Shown here: piece after piece, positions 24,909 to 35,376 of the stretch
Numbering within the stretch: the first letter of the stretch is position 1
How the letters are laid out: the number at the start of each line of letters is the position of its first letter
From: Caldifarciminota bacterium
GTDB taxonomy: Bacteria; Hydrothermota; Tepidihabitantia; SM23-42
Length of the DNA stretch: 64,000 bases
Reading direction: 5' to 3'
Assembly: GCA_027026255.1 (NCBI GenBank)
Contig: JALVOT010000008.1
Coordinates: forward strand, 75,619 to 139,618
Made by a program: the position numbers and the translations under genes
The notes under the pieces: generated by a model
The model's input: only the letters and a program-made list of their open reading frames with translations
The model's database searches: none
What the model was told of the DNA's origin: nothing

Positions 24909-26169
24909 GGCGGAAAGATTTTTAAATTCTTTAATCAATTATGAAAAGATACCGTCGTATAATTACAATTTAAAGGATTTTGAAAGGTTCCTTGAAAATT
25001 TTGATTCTCCTCATCGTAAATTAAAAAATGTAATTCTCATTGCCGGCACAAAGGGTAAGGGTTCGATTGCCGCAATTCTTAATTCCTGCTTGATGGAAAG
25101 TGGGTTTTGTGTCGGTCTCTTCACATCGCCCCATCTTGAAAGAATAAATGAGAGGATAAAGTTTAATAATCAGGATATTACGAATCAAGATTTAAAGAGG
25201 TATATAAAAATTATAAGACCATATATCAAAAGAGCCGATGCAGCCCGCACCTTTTTTGAAGTCTTAACCACCATCGCCTTTTTATATTTTCTTGAGAAGA
25301 ATGTTGACTATACAATACTTGAAGTTGGACTGGGAGGCAGGCTTGATGCAACCAATGTTAGCCGACCGATAATTTCTGTGATTTCAAAAATCGGATATGA
25401 TCATACCCATCTTCTGGGGAAAAAACTTGGTCGGATTGCCCGGGAAAAGGCAGGTATTATTAAGAAAAACGGCACCGTTGTTACGATTCATCAACGGCCG
25501 AGTGTTGAGAAGGTTATTCGCTCTGTGGTAAAGAAAAGACGGGGTATTTTAATATATGCAGAAAAACTTCATAAAATAAAGATAAGAAAGGCTGCAATTG
25601 GTGGAACTTATTTGAGAATCAACGGAATATTGGGTAAGTTTGATACGCATCTGCCCCTTGCTGGAACCCATCAAACAGAAAACCTTTTAATCGCCTTGGC
25701 GGTTATTGCCGAACTGAAAAGGATGGGGTCTGGTTTTGATAATCATAAGATTATTAAAGGAATAAAAAAAACAAGATTGTCCGGTCGATTCCAGGTTATA
25801 TCAAAGAAGCCAGAGATAATCTTTGATGGTGCGCACAACCCTGATTCATTTGAGGCATTGTATCATAATATTCGTCTATTTCGATTGAAGAACTTTTATT
25901 TGATATTTGGATGTAGCAGAGATAAAGACATAAGATTTTGTGTAGAGCATATCTTTCCACTGGCAAACAGAGTCTATCTGGTGAAGATTCCCCTTCCGAG
26001 GGCGATGCCGCCGGAAAGGATTTATCGCTTAGCCCGCCCATATCAGAAAAATATTGTTATTGAAAAATCGGTCTTTACCGTCCTGAAAAAATTGGTGGCG
26101 GAAACCCTGGATAAAACAATCCTTATCACCGGTTCTTTCTATCTCTGGCCGGATAAATTCTTAAAATAA
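24895..26169 (+). CDS. folC: Folylpolyglutamate synthase/dihydrofolate synthase
   Basis: 424-residue Mur-ligase-type enzyme adding Glu to folates (or dihydropteroate). ATP loop AGTKGKGSIAAIL, TSPHLERINERI, ILEVGLGGRLDATN, YDHTHLLG, REKAGIIK and the C-terminal DGAHNPDSF are intact. GTG 24895 is the likely start, overlapping nadC by 14 bases. Confidence 0.94.
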   Translation: MVQTEAERFLNSLINYEKIPSYNYNLKDFERFLENFDSPHRKLKNVILIAGTKGKGSIAAILNSCLMESGFCVGLFTSPHLERINERIKFNNQDITNQDLKRYIKIIRPYIKRADAARTFFEVLTTIAFLYFLEKNVDYTILEVGLGGRLDATNVSRPIISVISKIGYDHTHLLGKKLGRIAREKAGIIKKNGTVVTIHQRPSVEKVIRSVVKKRRGILIYAEKLHKIKIRKAAIGGTYLRINGILGKFDTHLPLAGTHQTENLLIALAVIAELKRMGSGFDNHKIIKGIKKTRLSGRFQVISKKPEIIFDGAHNPDSFEALYHNIRLFRLKNFYLIFGCSRDKDIRFCVEHIFPLANRVYLVKIPLPRAMPPERIYRLARPYQKNIVIEKSVFTVLKKLVAETLDKTILITGSFYLWPDKFLK

Positions 26170-26293
26170 TGGATAAACCTTTACACATCAATCTTAATTC
26201 TTTTTCTATTTACAGCCGAAAGAAATACGAAAAAATTTTGTCTCCCGGTTCAAAAATTATCCGGACCCCGAAAGAATAATTTCCTTATGGGAG

Positions 26294-26321
26294 TTGACCT
26301 GAATGGATTTATTGATATAAT
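26294..26321 (+). promoter_or_regulatory. Promoter of the tricorn gene
   Basis: TTGACC (26294-26299), 16 bp, TATAAT (26316-26321), followed by SD AAGGAGG and ATG 26339. Confidence 0.75.
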
Positions 26322-26338
26322 TAATACAAGGAGGTCTG

Positions 26339-29300
26339 ATGAGATACATAATGATTGGATGCCTGTTTTTCGGGCTGTTTTTTCTCTATGGTGAGAATAC
26401 ACTTCTGGTTTCTAAACCAGATATTGATGATGATACCTTGGTATTTGAATATGGCGGGGATCTCTGGCTGGCAGCGGTCGATAATGGCATTGCCTGGCGT
26501 CTTACTTCATATGAGGGCAGAGAGACCGACCCTGAATTTTCTCCGGATGGAAGATATATCGCCTATTCCGGTGAATATAACGCCGATAATTTTGATGTCT
26601 ATGTGATACCGCGGTCTGGTGGTCTGCCCAGGAGATTGACCTATCATCCGGCATATGATTATGTGGTGGGCTGGTCTCCAGATGGGAAATATATTCTTTT
26701 TGTCTCCAGCCGGAATGACTGGAAACTCAGGCGACTCTATCGGATTTCTCCTGAAGGTGGTCTGCCCGAAAGGGTTATGCCTTACAGTATCTATGAAGCG
26801 GATTTTTCAGAGGATGGGAAAACGATGGTTTTTAATATGGGACCGGCAAGATTGGGATGGAAAGGATATAGGGGTGGTCGGGTCCCGAATATCTGGTTAT
26901 ATAATTCAAATTCAGATACTACATATCGTATTACAACCTGGCCGGGAACCGAAATTATTCCCCAGATAATCGATGACGAAGTCTATTTTCTGGCGGATAA
27001 GGATGGCAGGTTGAATCTCTATGCCTGTGATTTTGCAGGTAAAAATATTAAGCAGATAACCCGGCATCGTGATTTTGATATCCGTTTTATGAACAAAGGA
27101 GATGACCGGATTGTTTATGAATGTGGCGGCAGGGTTTATATTTATAATCCTGAGGATGAAAGGGTTGATACAGTTTCATTATATGTCCCTGATGACAGGA
27201 GATTTCTTCAACCCCATTATGAAAATACGAATAAACTTATAGAATTCTTCTCCATTTCACCCCGGGGTAAACTTGCATTATTTAATGCCCGTGGTGAGCT
27301 GTTCACCGTTCCCCGGGAGAAGGGACCGGTGCGGAATATTAGTGAAACACCCGGTATAAGGGAAAGGTATGGAGACTGGTCCCCGGATGGTAAATGGATC
27401 GCCTACATCTCGGATAAGACCGGTGAGAATGAATTATATATTAAAAAATCGGATGGTTCAGGAGAGCCGATTCAACTTACCCATAATGGAGATTGTTATC
27501 GGTATCAACCTTACTGGTCACCCGACAGCAAAAAAATTCTCTATACGGACAGTAAATTTCGATTATACTACATTGACATTAAAGAACGAAATCCAGTCCT
27601 TATTGATACATCGAATATGCAGCCCATATCACCGGTTTCCTGGTCTCCGGACAGCCGCTGGGTTGCCTATATCAAGGTCGGTGAAAACTGGTTTGGTTCT
27701 ATCTATCTATATTCACTGGATAATGGAGAACACCATCGCATTACAGATGATCTGTTTGATGATTATGATATCTGTTTTGACCCGGATGGTAAGTATCTCT
27801 ATTTTATTTCTTCAAGGTCATTTAACCCGGTGTACGATAACTTTAGTGAACTGAAGATTTATCCGCGGGCGGCAAATATATGTTTGATTACCCTGCAGTC
27901 GGAACTTGCCTCTCCATTTCTGCCTGAAGAGGATACCGAGATAAAGAAGGACGAAGAGAATGAGAACAACAAAGAAAAATCCGACCAGAAGTTGACGCGT
28001 ATCGATTTAAAAGGTATCAATCAAAGGATAATTACTATACCGGTACCGGCAGGTAATTATCGTGATATCACCGCCGCCAAGGGTAAGGTGCTATACCGTG
28101 AAAGGATTGATGTTGAGATTAAAAAGAGGAAGTATGCACTCCATCTTTATGATTTAAAAGAAAAAGAGGATAATGTTCTTATAAAAAATATTGACGACTA
28201 TGAGTTATCTTCAAATGGTGAATATGTAATTTATAAGAGTGATAATACCTATGGAATTATTGAGGTGACAAATAAAACCTATCATCCGGGAGATGGCAGG
28301 TTAAATGTTGATGAGCTGGAGGTAAAGGTTGAGCCTGAATCAGAGATTAAGGAGATGTTTGTTGATGCCTGGAGACTGCAGCGTGATTTCTATTATGACC
28401 CCAGGATGCACGGGCTCGATTGGAATGCCCAGAGAAAGAAGTTCGGTCAGTTTATTCCCTTTATTGCGGACCGTGACGACCTTACCTATATTATTGCCTG
28501 GCTTTATAGTGAACTTGGCGGTTCCCATGCCTATGTCTGGAGCGGTGAGGATAACAGGAAAAAGGTTGGAGTGGGATTACTCGGTGCGGAGTTTGAACTG
28601 GATAAGGGTTCTGGATTTTATAGATTCCGGCGTATTTTGAAAGGAGAATCCTGGAAACAGGACAGAAAATCACCGCTTACCCGACCCGGAACGGTTGTCA
28701 AAGAAAAGGAGTATCTGATATCAATTGACAATATGCTGGTTCGCTATCCTGATAATCCGTACAAATTCCTGGAGAATAAAATTGGTAAGGCAGTAAAGAT
28801 TAAGGTCTCACCCAGTCCGAATCCTGATGAGGCGCGGGAGATATTGATTAAACCGATATCACTCCGTAATGAAAGGAATCTATATTATTACAACTGGGTA
28901 GAGTCCAATCGAAAGATGGTGGAAAAGGCAACTGGTGGTCGGGTTGGTTATATTCATGTACCCAATACTGCAACCCGGGGGCTTGAGGAGTTCGGCAAAT
29001 ATTTCTTCAGTCAATCCGGTAAGGATGGTTTAATTATTGATGTGCGATATAATGGCGGCGGCTGGTCCCCGGATATGTTTATGAACTATCTTAAGCGTCG
29101 TCCCCTTGGTATGTTTGTAAACCGAAAGGGCAGGGAAAATATCGAGCCCTTTGTAAAGTTTGACAATCGCCTTGTCTGCATTATTAATGAATATGCCGGT
29201 TCTGGTGGTGATATGTTCCCTTATTATTTTAGAGAGCTTGGTCTCGGTCCACTCATCGGTAAGACAACCTGGGGTGGTTTGATTGCGACTACCGGAAGAA

Positions 29301-29494
29301 GGTTGATGGATGGTGGAGGAGTTGCTACCCCGGTTATAAGATTTAAGGACCTATCTGGAGAATGGCGTATTGAGAATGAAGGTGTAAAACCGGATATCTG
29401 GGTTGAGAATCATCCTGATGCGCTTAGGAAGAATAAGGATTTACAGTTAGAAAAGGCGATAGATATAATAAAGGACAAGATTTCTAACAGATAG
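26339..29494 (+). CDS. Secreted tricorn-type protease (beta-propellers, PDZ, S41)
   Basis: 1051 residues with a signal peptide (about 1-18). Two WD40/TolB-like propellers (about 20-580; repeated WSPDGK, FSPDGR, WSPDSR blades) are split by an acidic stretch near 535-555. Then come the C1 helical domain (MFVDAWRLQRDFYYDPRMHGLDW), a PDZ domain and a C-terminal S41 domain. His730 in GGSHAYVW and Ser955 in AGSGGDMFPYYF match tricorn's His/Ser. Tricorn degrades oligopeptides; the signal peptide places this one outside the cytoplasm, as in bacterial tricorn homologs. Confidence 0.93.
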   Translation: MRYIMIGCLFFGLFFLYGENTLLVSKPDIDDDTLVFEYGGDLWLAAVDNGIAWRLTSYEGRETDPEFSPDGRYIAYSGEYNADNFDVYVIPRSGGLPRRLTYHPAYDYVVGWSPDGKYILFVSSRNDWKLRRLYRISPEGGLPERVMPYSIYEADFSEDGKTMVFNMGPARLGWKGYRGGRVPNIWLYNSNSDTTYRITTWPGTEIIPQIIDDEVYFLADKDGRLNLYACDFAGKNIKQITRHRDFDIRFMNKGDDRIVYECGGRVYIYNPEDERVDTVSLYVPDDRRFLQPHYENTNKLIEFFSISPRGKLALFNARGELFTVPREKGPVRNISETPGIRERYGDWSPDGKWIAYISDKTGENELYIKKSDGSGEPIQLTHNGDCYRYQPYWSPDSKKILYTDSKFRLYYIDIKERNPVLIDTSNMQPISPVSWSPDSRWVAYIKVGENWFGSIYLYSLDNGEHHRITDDLFDDYDICFDPDGKYLYFISSRSFNPVYDNFSELKIYPRAANICLITLQSELASPFLPEEDTEIKKDEENENNKEKSDQKLTRIDLKGINQRIITIPVPAGNYRDITAAKGKVLYRERIDVEIKKRKYALHLYDLKEKEDNVLIKNIDDYELSSNGEYVIYKSDNTYGIIEVTNKTYHPGDGRLNVDELEVKVEPESEIKEMFVDAWRLQRDFYYDPRMHGLDWNAQRKKFGQFIPFIADRDDLTYIIAWLYSELGGSHAYVWSGEDNRKKVGVGLLGAEFELDKGSGFYRFRRILKGESWKQDRKSPLTRPGTVVKEKEYLISIDNMLVRYPDNPYKFLENKIGKAVKIKVSPSPNPDEAREILIKPISLRNERNLYYYNWVESNRKMVEKATGGRVGYIHVPNTATRGLEEFGKYFFSQSGKDGLIIDVRYNGGGWSPDMFMNYLKRRPLGMFVNRKGRENIEPFVKFDNRLVCIINEYAGSGGDMFPYYFRELGLGPLIGKTTWGGLIATTGRRLMDGGGVATPVIRFKDLSGEWRIENEGVKPDIWVENHPDALRKNKDLQLEKAIDIIKDKISNR

Positions 29495-29506
29495 AGCCTG
29501 AAAATT

Positions 29507-31315
29507 TTAATCTATCAGAGTTATTGTCTGAACCATTTGTATGCCGGAATGTGAAACGACCAGGAGATAAAGACCGGAACTGAGCCGATTGCCTCTGTTA
29601 TCATTGCCATTCCAGGTAAGGGTAAGTCTTTCTGGAGAAAAATTTCCCTGAAGCAGATTTTTTACCAGTGAACCGGTTATATCAAAAATTTTTGCAGTTA
29701 CATATCCATGCTGTTGGATAGAAAAGGAAATTTTCACAACCCGGGAAAATGGATTGGGACTGGTGTGAACAGATATAGAACCATTCTGGGATTTGTGTAA
29801 AATATCCTCTTCAATGCCGAGCACAATTATATTATTATGACAGAACTCTGAAGTATTATTGTTCATATCGGTTGTTGTTGCGGTTACAGTATCTCCAACA
29901 TTCAACCCACTGAGTGTGATACTCCAGTTGCCTGCTGCATCAGGAGTTACACTTCCAAGAAAGGCTTGTCCTTCACCATAGCCGGTGGGGTCAGGCTTTG
30001 CCTTGAAGACCTCAACTGTTGCCTGGGCAGGGTTGGTATTGATGTTGATTGTGCCGGTTATGGTTGTCTGTCCGGAAACATAACTGGCACCCTGGATAAC
30101 CGGGAAATTGACTTCCTGATTGGGACCATTATCCGGGTCATTCGGGTCATTCGCGGTGACACCATTATCGCCCAGGTCAATTCCTAAAAGCCGGTTGTCA
30201 TATATTGAATTTCGGGTGATAATATTCCCATCGGTGTTGGTGGTATCATTTGAATGTTCCCATACCACTATTCCGTTGCGTAAGTTATAGGCAATCGTAT
30301 TATTAACAATTGCATTGTTCGGAGCATAACCGCCTTTATAATTACCATAAATCCCCAGACTCACGCCATCACGGGTGTTGGGCAGAGGCTGGTTGTTTAT
30401 CGTTAGCCCGATGGTATTGTGGATGACTGAATTTGCATAGCTTTTTATTGCATTGTCAGGATAGCCGATGATGCAGACACCTTCATAATCATTACCAGAG
30501 ATAAGGTTGCTGTCAACGACATTATCGTGGGCACCCTCGCCGATATACACACCATCGTGGATATTCCCCCGGTCTAAGGTTCCGGTGATGTCGGTTCCAA
30601 TATAATTCTTTAATACCCGGTTGGCAAAGACATCACCATCCGGACAATTTGCAATACCAACCCCTTCAGCATAATTGCCGGATATAAGGTTGGATTGAAT
30701 GGTATTGTCATGGGCAACACCGGTGGTACCCGGGACCACTTCGATATAGACACCGCCCCAGAACCGGTTCTGATTCCGGCCGTTCGCTCTGATTATATTA
30801 CCTGATGAATCGATACCCACAAAATTGTCGATGATAAGGTTGTTGAATGTGCCATTCGGTATCCCCTGGATTCGGATGCCATGTTGCTCAAAACTATCGA
30901 CAATCAATCCCTGGATTGTATTATTGGGGGATAATATCCAGAAGCCGTGGGATGCACCGGCATTTGCCCCATTGATTTCGACCAGCAGGATGCAGGTTGC
31001 CGGAGGGTTGGGACCGGCTGAGGCACCAGGTTGACTCAGACCATTAATAAATAGACCGGCAGTATCTATTAATTGCGGAAGTTGAGAAACCGGATGGATT
31101 GTATGAAGTCCTGGTCCGGGAATATTAAATAGTATTGTATCCTGACCGGCATTTAGATTTGCCTGAATAATTGCCCAGCGTAAGGTGCCTGGAGTATTTG
31201 TATCGTTTGTATTATTCACCGTATAGGTATTCCCATATAGATATCCAAGAGTGTATATTATACAGATGGATATCAATAAGAAAAATACTACCCGGAAAAA
31301 TCTATTCTTTAACAT
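29507..31315 (-). CDS. Surface right-handed beta-helix protein with sorting domain
   Basis: 602 residues: signal-anchor-like N-terminus (about 6-27), CSLREA-like start (YTVNNTNDTNTPGTLRWAI), a parallel beta-helix with Asn/Gly-rich rungs (about 90-400; NTIQSNLISGN, DNVVDSNLISGN, NNAIVNNTIAYN), an Ig-like domain (about 410-500), and a Por/FlgD-like sorting domain (HTSPNPFSRVVKISF, IFDITGSLVKNL, SGLYLLVV). Likely a polysaccharide-binding or lyase-like surface protein; no catalytic residues can be named. Confidence 0.85.
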   Translation of the reverse strand: MLKNRFFRVVFFLLISICIIYTLGYLYGNTYTVNNTNDTNTPGTLRWAIIQANLNAGQDTILFNIPGPGLHTIHPVSQLPQLIDTAGLFINGLSQPGASAGPNPPATCILLVEINGANAGASHGFWILSPNNTIQGLIVDSFEQHGIRIQGIPNGTFNNLIIDNFVGIDSSGNIIRANGRNQNRFWGGVYIEVVPGTTGVAHDNTIQSNLISGNYAEGVGIANCPDGDVFANRVLKNYIGTDITGTLDRGNIHDGVYIGEGAHDNVVDSNLISGNDYEGVCIIGYPDNAIKSYANSVIHNTIGLTINNQPLPNTRDGVSLGIYGNYKGGYAPNNAIVNNTIAYNLRNGIVVWEHSNDTTNTDGNIITRNSIYDNRLLGIDLGDNGVTANDPNDPDNGPNQEVNFPVIQGASYVSGQTTITGTININTNPAQATVEVFKAKPDPTGYGEGQAFLGSVTPDAAGNWSITLSGLNVGDTVTATTTDMNNNTSEFCHNNIIVLGIEEDILHKSQNGSISVHTSPNPFSRVVKISFSIQQHGYVTAKIFDITGSLVKNLLQGNFSPERLTLTWNGNDNRGNRLSSGLYLLVVSHSGIQMVQTITLID

Positions 31316-31331
31316 ATCGCCTCCTTATGAT

Positions 31332-31359
31332 ATTATACAATTAATTGGATTGATGTCAA
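31332..31359 (-). promoter_or_regulatory. Promoter of the beta-helix gene
   Basis: On the minus strand TTGACA (31359-31354), 16 bp, TATAAT (31337-31332), then AAGGAGG and the ATG. Confidence 0.75.
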
Positions 31360-31471
31360 TAGTCTATTTTACTTATTTTTATCCTTCGACGACATTGAAA
31401 AATAGTCGATTTATTGAATTTATGAGCAAATGCCTTTTGAGTATTTTATATTACTTTTTATCAGTTCGAAA

Positions 31472-33409
31472 TTAATTGAGCACAACCAATTTTATCTTTT
31501 TATCGCTCACCCGCGTTTTCAACCGGATGAAATATGCACCACTATTCAACTGACTCAGGTCAAGGCTATATATCCCTGATTTTATTCTTTTATATTTGAG
31601 CCTTTTGACTGCCCTGCCGCTTATATCATAAACAACAATTTCCACTGGTCCGGACTGGTTTATTGAATATCTTACCTGACCATTTCGACAGGGGTTTGAG
31701 GATGGAAGGATTTCATTATAGATTGGATGATCGGCGACAACCTCTTCGATACCGACAAATATCTGATACTTCATCAGCAGCCAGTGATTGGGGTCAAAAT
31801 CGATGTTTTTGACCGAGTCCGCAGTTGTGAATTGTATGTGTTCAGGAGAGGTGTTGATGGGAATCTTCACCAGGGTATCAACCTTTGCTGTATGGAGCAT
31901 AATTTCAACCGGCATATGAAAGACCGAAGGTGCATTGGTCTGGGTTTGATAGATATTTATTCTGGTTATATACCTGCCGCCGGATGGCTGGCAGAGCCAG
32001 TAGATTTCATATTCAGGATAACCCTGGTCATATACCCATTCATCAAAGAACCAGGTGAGGTCGGTGCCGTAGACTGCAGAGCAGATATTTTTTAAATCCT
32101 CGGTGCTGGCTGTTTTATACTCAAAGGAGTCACGATAGACATGCAGGGATTGGAAATAACTGTCTTCATCAAGATAGCGGAGCATATGTAAGATCCATGA
32201 CCCCTTATAATAGGTATGTCCGGAATCAAATAACTGACCGGCGGGTGGGTCGTATACAGGATGGCGCCACCGGGCATCGGACTGGAAATACTCCCGGGCC
32301 CGATCCTGCATTATGTTTATGAAGTTTTGATGACCGAACCTCAGCCAGCTATAATTTGCATCTGAATATGAGGCAAACCCTTCATTAAGCCAGATGTCCC
32401 TGAAATCAACGCAGGTCACCATATCTCCCCACCATTGATGGGCAAGTTCATGTGCCATACCAATTTCTGATTGATTTATAACCCAGCGTCGATGGATAGT
32501 GGTCATCTCCTGATGTTCCATTCCACCCCAGGCAAATGGGTAGACTGCATCCTGACCATATCGGGTAAATGGATAACTTCCATACATTGAGTCGAATAAT
32601 GCCATTGCCCGGGGAAGATACTGGAATGATATAACTGATTGGGCTGAATCCTCGGGCCAGACAAAATGTCTTATCTCCACTGAATCACCGGTCCGGGGAT
32701 GATACCAGTCAGACCAGATTGCATATCTTGAGACACCAAAATGCATAAGATAGGTCGAAATGGGATAGTTCTCCTGCCAGGTGTAGGTTTTGGCGTGATC
32801 GGGATTATTGTGGACATCGATGAGTTGACCATTGGCACATACCGCGAAGGTGTCTGGAGTAGTAATTGAAATGATGCAGCCCAGGTCTGCCTTGTCATAA
32901 GGCTCGTCATAACAGGGCATCCATGCCCTTGCATCCCAGGGTTCACCAAGGGTGTAGGCGATTGAATGAAGGGTATGGGTATCGTAACCCCGGGGAAAGT
33001 ATACAAATCCAAGCTGCCTATCTGTAACATCCCAGGAACCATGATAACCTATCTCTAAATAGAATGTATCATTACTGTTGTAGGAATGGGGAAGGTCAAT
33101 TAACAGGGATTCTCCCGGGGTTGAAAATGTAACGGCGGTATTGTCCACCATTACAGAATCGATATTTAAGGTCTTCTGATGCAGTATTATATTCTTCAGA
33201 TTATCCTCTCTGCTTACACAGGTAATTTTATTTATACCCTGGACAGCCCTTGAGGTCATCGGCACATTTAGTGATAATTCATATTTCAGGACATTAAATG
33301 AATGGACTGATTCAGCCCGGGCTGTATGATATCCAGGATGGCAGGGAAATTGTTTGTTTTCAAGATTGTCGGAAAACCATTGATTGAATAAAAATAACAG
33401 CATAATCAT
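31472..33409 (-). CDS. Secreted M1-family aminopeptidase with sorting domain
   Basis: 645 residues: short hydrophobic N-terminus, M1 N-domain (about 35-235), gluzincin catalytic domain with GGMEHQE in place of GAMEN and the zinc site HELAH (320-324) plus Glu343 in NEGFASY, 18 residues later as expected. After about residue 560 comes a sorting domain (PSSNPCRNGQVRYSINQ, VYDISGRAVKRL, SGAYFIRL). Predicted surface-exposed zinc aminopeptidase feeding on extracellular peptides, like the tricorn gene nearby. Confidence 0.92.
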   Translation of the reverse strand: MIMLLFLFNQWFSDNLENKQFPCHPGYHTARAESVHSFNVLKYELSLNVPMTSRAVQGINKITCVSREDNLKNIILHQKTLNIDSVMVDNTAVTFSTPGESLLIDLPHSYNSNDTFYLEIGYHGSWDVTDRQLGFVYFPRGYDTHTLHSIAYTLGEPWDARAWMPCYDEPYDKADLGCIISITTPDTFAVCANGQLIDVHNNPDHAKTYTWQENYPISTYLMHFGVSRYAIWSDWYHPRTGDSVEIRHFVWPEDSAQSVISFQYLPRAMALFDSMYGSYPFTRYGQDAVYPFAWGGMEHQEMTTIHRRWVINQSEIGMAHELAHQWWGDMVTCVDFRDIWLNEGFASYSDANYSWLRFGHQNFINIMQDRAREYFQSDARWRHPVYDPPAGQLFDSGHTYYKGSWILHMLRYLDEDSYFQSLHVYRDSFEYKTASTEDLKNICSAVYGTDLTWFFDEWVYDQGYPEYEIYWLCQPSGGRYITRINIYQTQTNAPSVFHMPVEIMLHTAKVDTLVKIPINTSPEHIQFTTADSVKNIDFDPNHWLLMKYQIFVGIEEVVADHPIYNEILPSSNPCRNGQVRYSINQSGPVEIVVYDISGRAVKRLKYKRIKSGIYSLDLSQLNSGAYFIRLKTRVSDKKIKLVVLN

Positions 33410-33426
33410 AAATCCTCCTTGTTGAA

Positions 33427-33454
33427 ATTATATAAAATTTCCTGTGTAAGTCAA
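33427..33454 (-). promoter_or_regulatory. Promoter of the M1 peptidase gene
   Basis: On the minus strand TTGACT (33454-33449), 16 bp, TATAAT (33432-33427), then AAGGAGG and the ATG. Confidence 0.72.
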
Positions 33455-33570
33455 TTACATTGGTGTGATATTTTATATCAAAATGATTATTAATCGATCT
33501 CGAATCCGGAAATCGGAATTCAGCCCAAACTCAATCTTTTGTTGAAGCATTTTTTAAGTTTTTAAATCCC

Positions 33571-33598
33571 TTGAATTATCCTATTTTTTTTATAAACT
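33571..33598 (+). promoter_or_regulatory. Leaderless promoter of the ABC exporter operon
   Basis: TTGAAT (33571-33576), 16 bp, TAAACT (33593-33598), six bases, ATG 33605. Weaker match than the others, but the geometry is the same. Confidence 0.5.
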
Positions 33599-33604
33599 TG
33601 ATTT

Positions 33605-34555
33605 ATGGCGATTATATCCTGTAAAGATTTGACAAAGGTTTATAAGAATCAGGGTCAGGTGGTTCAGGCGGTGGATGGTATCTCATTTGATATTGAGCCG
33701 GGTGAGATTGTTGGTCTGCTTGGTCCCAATGGGGCGGGAAAGACAACAACAATAAAATGTCTCTGCCGATTGATCAATCCCACCCGGGGTAAGATATTGA
33801 TTGACAGCAGGGATGTGGTCAGACATTCTAATTTTGCATTTGAAAAGGTCTCGGCAGTGCTTGAAGGAAACCGAAATATCTACTGGCGGATGAGCACAAA
33901 GGAGAATCTGAGACTTTTTGCCGGACTGCAGGGGTTTTCCGGAAAGGTTATTAAAGAAAAAATCTATGAGTTGATTGACACCTTTGGACTGAAGGAAAAA
34001 ATTAATACCGAGGCACGCTTCCTTTCCCGGGGCATGCAGCAGAAACTTGCTATTGCCTGTGCCCTGATAAAGGATACAGATATCCTTTTTCTGGATGAGC
34101 CAACCCTGGGGTTGGATGTTGAGACGACAATTGAGGTGAGAAGGTTGATTCGTGAGAAGATTTCAAAACAGGGTAAGACAATCCTTTTGAGCTCCCATAA
34201 TATGAATGTAGTTGAGGATGTTTGCAGCCGTGTCATTATTATCAATAAGGGAAAGATTGTCGCTGATGAAAAGATTGATCGGGTTAAAGAATTTTTTAAG
34301 GTTAATGCCTATCGTTTTGAGGTGGAGGGTGATATTAATAACAAAATTAAAAGGGATATTAAGAATAAATTTTTAGGGGTAAAGTTTTTTGATAAAGAGA
34401 CAAAGACCGACATTGTTATTGAGATGAGAGATTCAATGAAGATATATGAGGTGCTTGAGATTTTGAAGTGTCGTAATATTAAATTACTCGGTATCCAGAA
34501 TGTTGAGCCGGATTTTGAAGAGATTTATCTCAAATTGGTGAAAGATGAGAAGTAG
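33605..34555 (+). CDS. ABC transporter ATP-binding protein (ABC-2 exporter type)
   Basis: 316-residue DRA/CcmA-like ATPase: Walker A GPNGAGKTTT, Q-loop region, signature FLSRGMQQK, Walker B ILFLDEPTLGLD, H-loop SSHNM, and a C-terminal extension (about 230-316) usual for ABC-2 exporters. It overlaps the permease gene by 11 bases. Substrate unknown. Confidence 0.93.
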   Translation: MAIISCKDLTKVYKNQGQVVQAVDGISFDIEPGEIVGLLGPNGAGKTTTIKCLCRLINPTRGKILIDSRDVVRHSNFAFEKVSAVLEGNRNIYWRMSTKENLRLFAGLQGFSGKVIKEKIYELIDTFGLKEKINTEARFLSRGMQQKLAIACALIKDTDILFLDEPTLGLDVETTIEVRRLIREKISKQGKTILLSSHNMNVVEDVCSRVIIINKGKIVADEKIDRVKEFFKVNAYRFEVEGDINNKIKRDIKNKFLGVKFFDKETKTDIVIEMRDSMKIYEVLEILKCRNIKLLGIQNVEPDFEEIYLKLVKDEK

Positions 34556-35327
34556 AAACTGGAATCTTTTTAAGACAATCTTCATTAAGGAATGGATATC
34601 ATTAAAGCGGTATCCTTTCAATACCGTATCAGGGATAATTACGGTCTATATGGTTTTTCTTCTTTTCTTCCTGGGATATAAGTTTGTTGGCGGCAGTCAG
34701 CCGTCATTTGGCCGCACCACCGAGGGGTTTGTGGTCGGATTTTTTATCTGGACATACTCAATTTCTGCCTACAGTATCCTTGCCTGGGGTATTATACAGG
34801 AGGCAAGGAGTGGAACCTTAGAACAGTTATATATGACACCCCTTGGTTACGAAAGGGTCGCAATATACACGGTGATAGCCAATTTTATCTGGAGTCTGGT
34901 CTGGGTCATTCCGGTCCTTGTTCTGATGATGATAACGACCGGTAAATTCCTTCACTTTGATCTTATCACCCTTGTTCCGTTACTGGTTTTCACTATTTCC
35001 AGTGGCTATGGTATCGGTTTTATTACCGCTGGTCTGGGTTTAATCTTTAAAAAGATTCAATCATTTTTTCAGATATTACAGTTTATCTTTGTCGGTTTTA
35101 TTGTCGCCCCGATTGATAAACTGCCCGTTTTAAAGATTCTGCCTTTCTCCCTGGGCACAAAACTTATCGCCCGGAATATGATGGATAAGATTCCTATCTA
35201 TAAAATGCCCCCGGGTGAGCTGCTGATTTTGATTGTCAATGCTGTATTTTATACCGTAGTTGGCTTCTCGGTATTTAAACTGTGTGAAAAGGTGGCGAAG
35301 GATAAAGGTCTTTTAGGACATTATTAA
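34545..35327 (+). CDS. ABC-2 type permease
   Basis: 260 residues with six predicted membrane helices and the ABC-2 pattern EARSGTLEQLYMTPL on the cytosolic side. It forms one exporter with the preceding ATPase. Confidence 0.9.
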   Translation: MRSRNWNLFKTIFIKEWISLKRYPFNTVSGIITVYMVFLLFFLGYKFVGGSQPSFGRTTEGFVVGFFIWTYSISAYSILAWGIIQEARSGTLEQLYMTPLGYERVAIYTVIANFIWSLVWVIPVLVLMMITTGKFLHFDLITLVPLLVFTISSGYGIGFITAGLGLIFKKIQSFFQILQFIFVGFIVAPIDKLPVLKILPFSLGTKLIARNMMDKIPIYKMPPGELLILIVNAVFYTVVGFSVFKLCEKVAKDKGLLGHY

Positions 35328-35343
35328 ATCTTTTAACTGACTA

Positions 35344-35371
35344 TTGACGCCTTCAATTTTGTGATTATTAT
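35344..35371 (+). promoter_or_regulatory. Leaderless promoter of ddl
   Basis: TTGACG (35344-35349), 16 bp, TATTAT (35366-35371), five bases, ATG 35377. Confidence 0.65.
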
Positions 35372-35376
35372 TGGCT

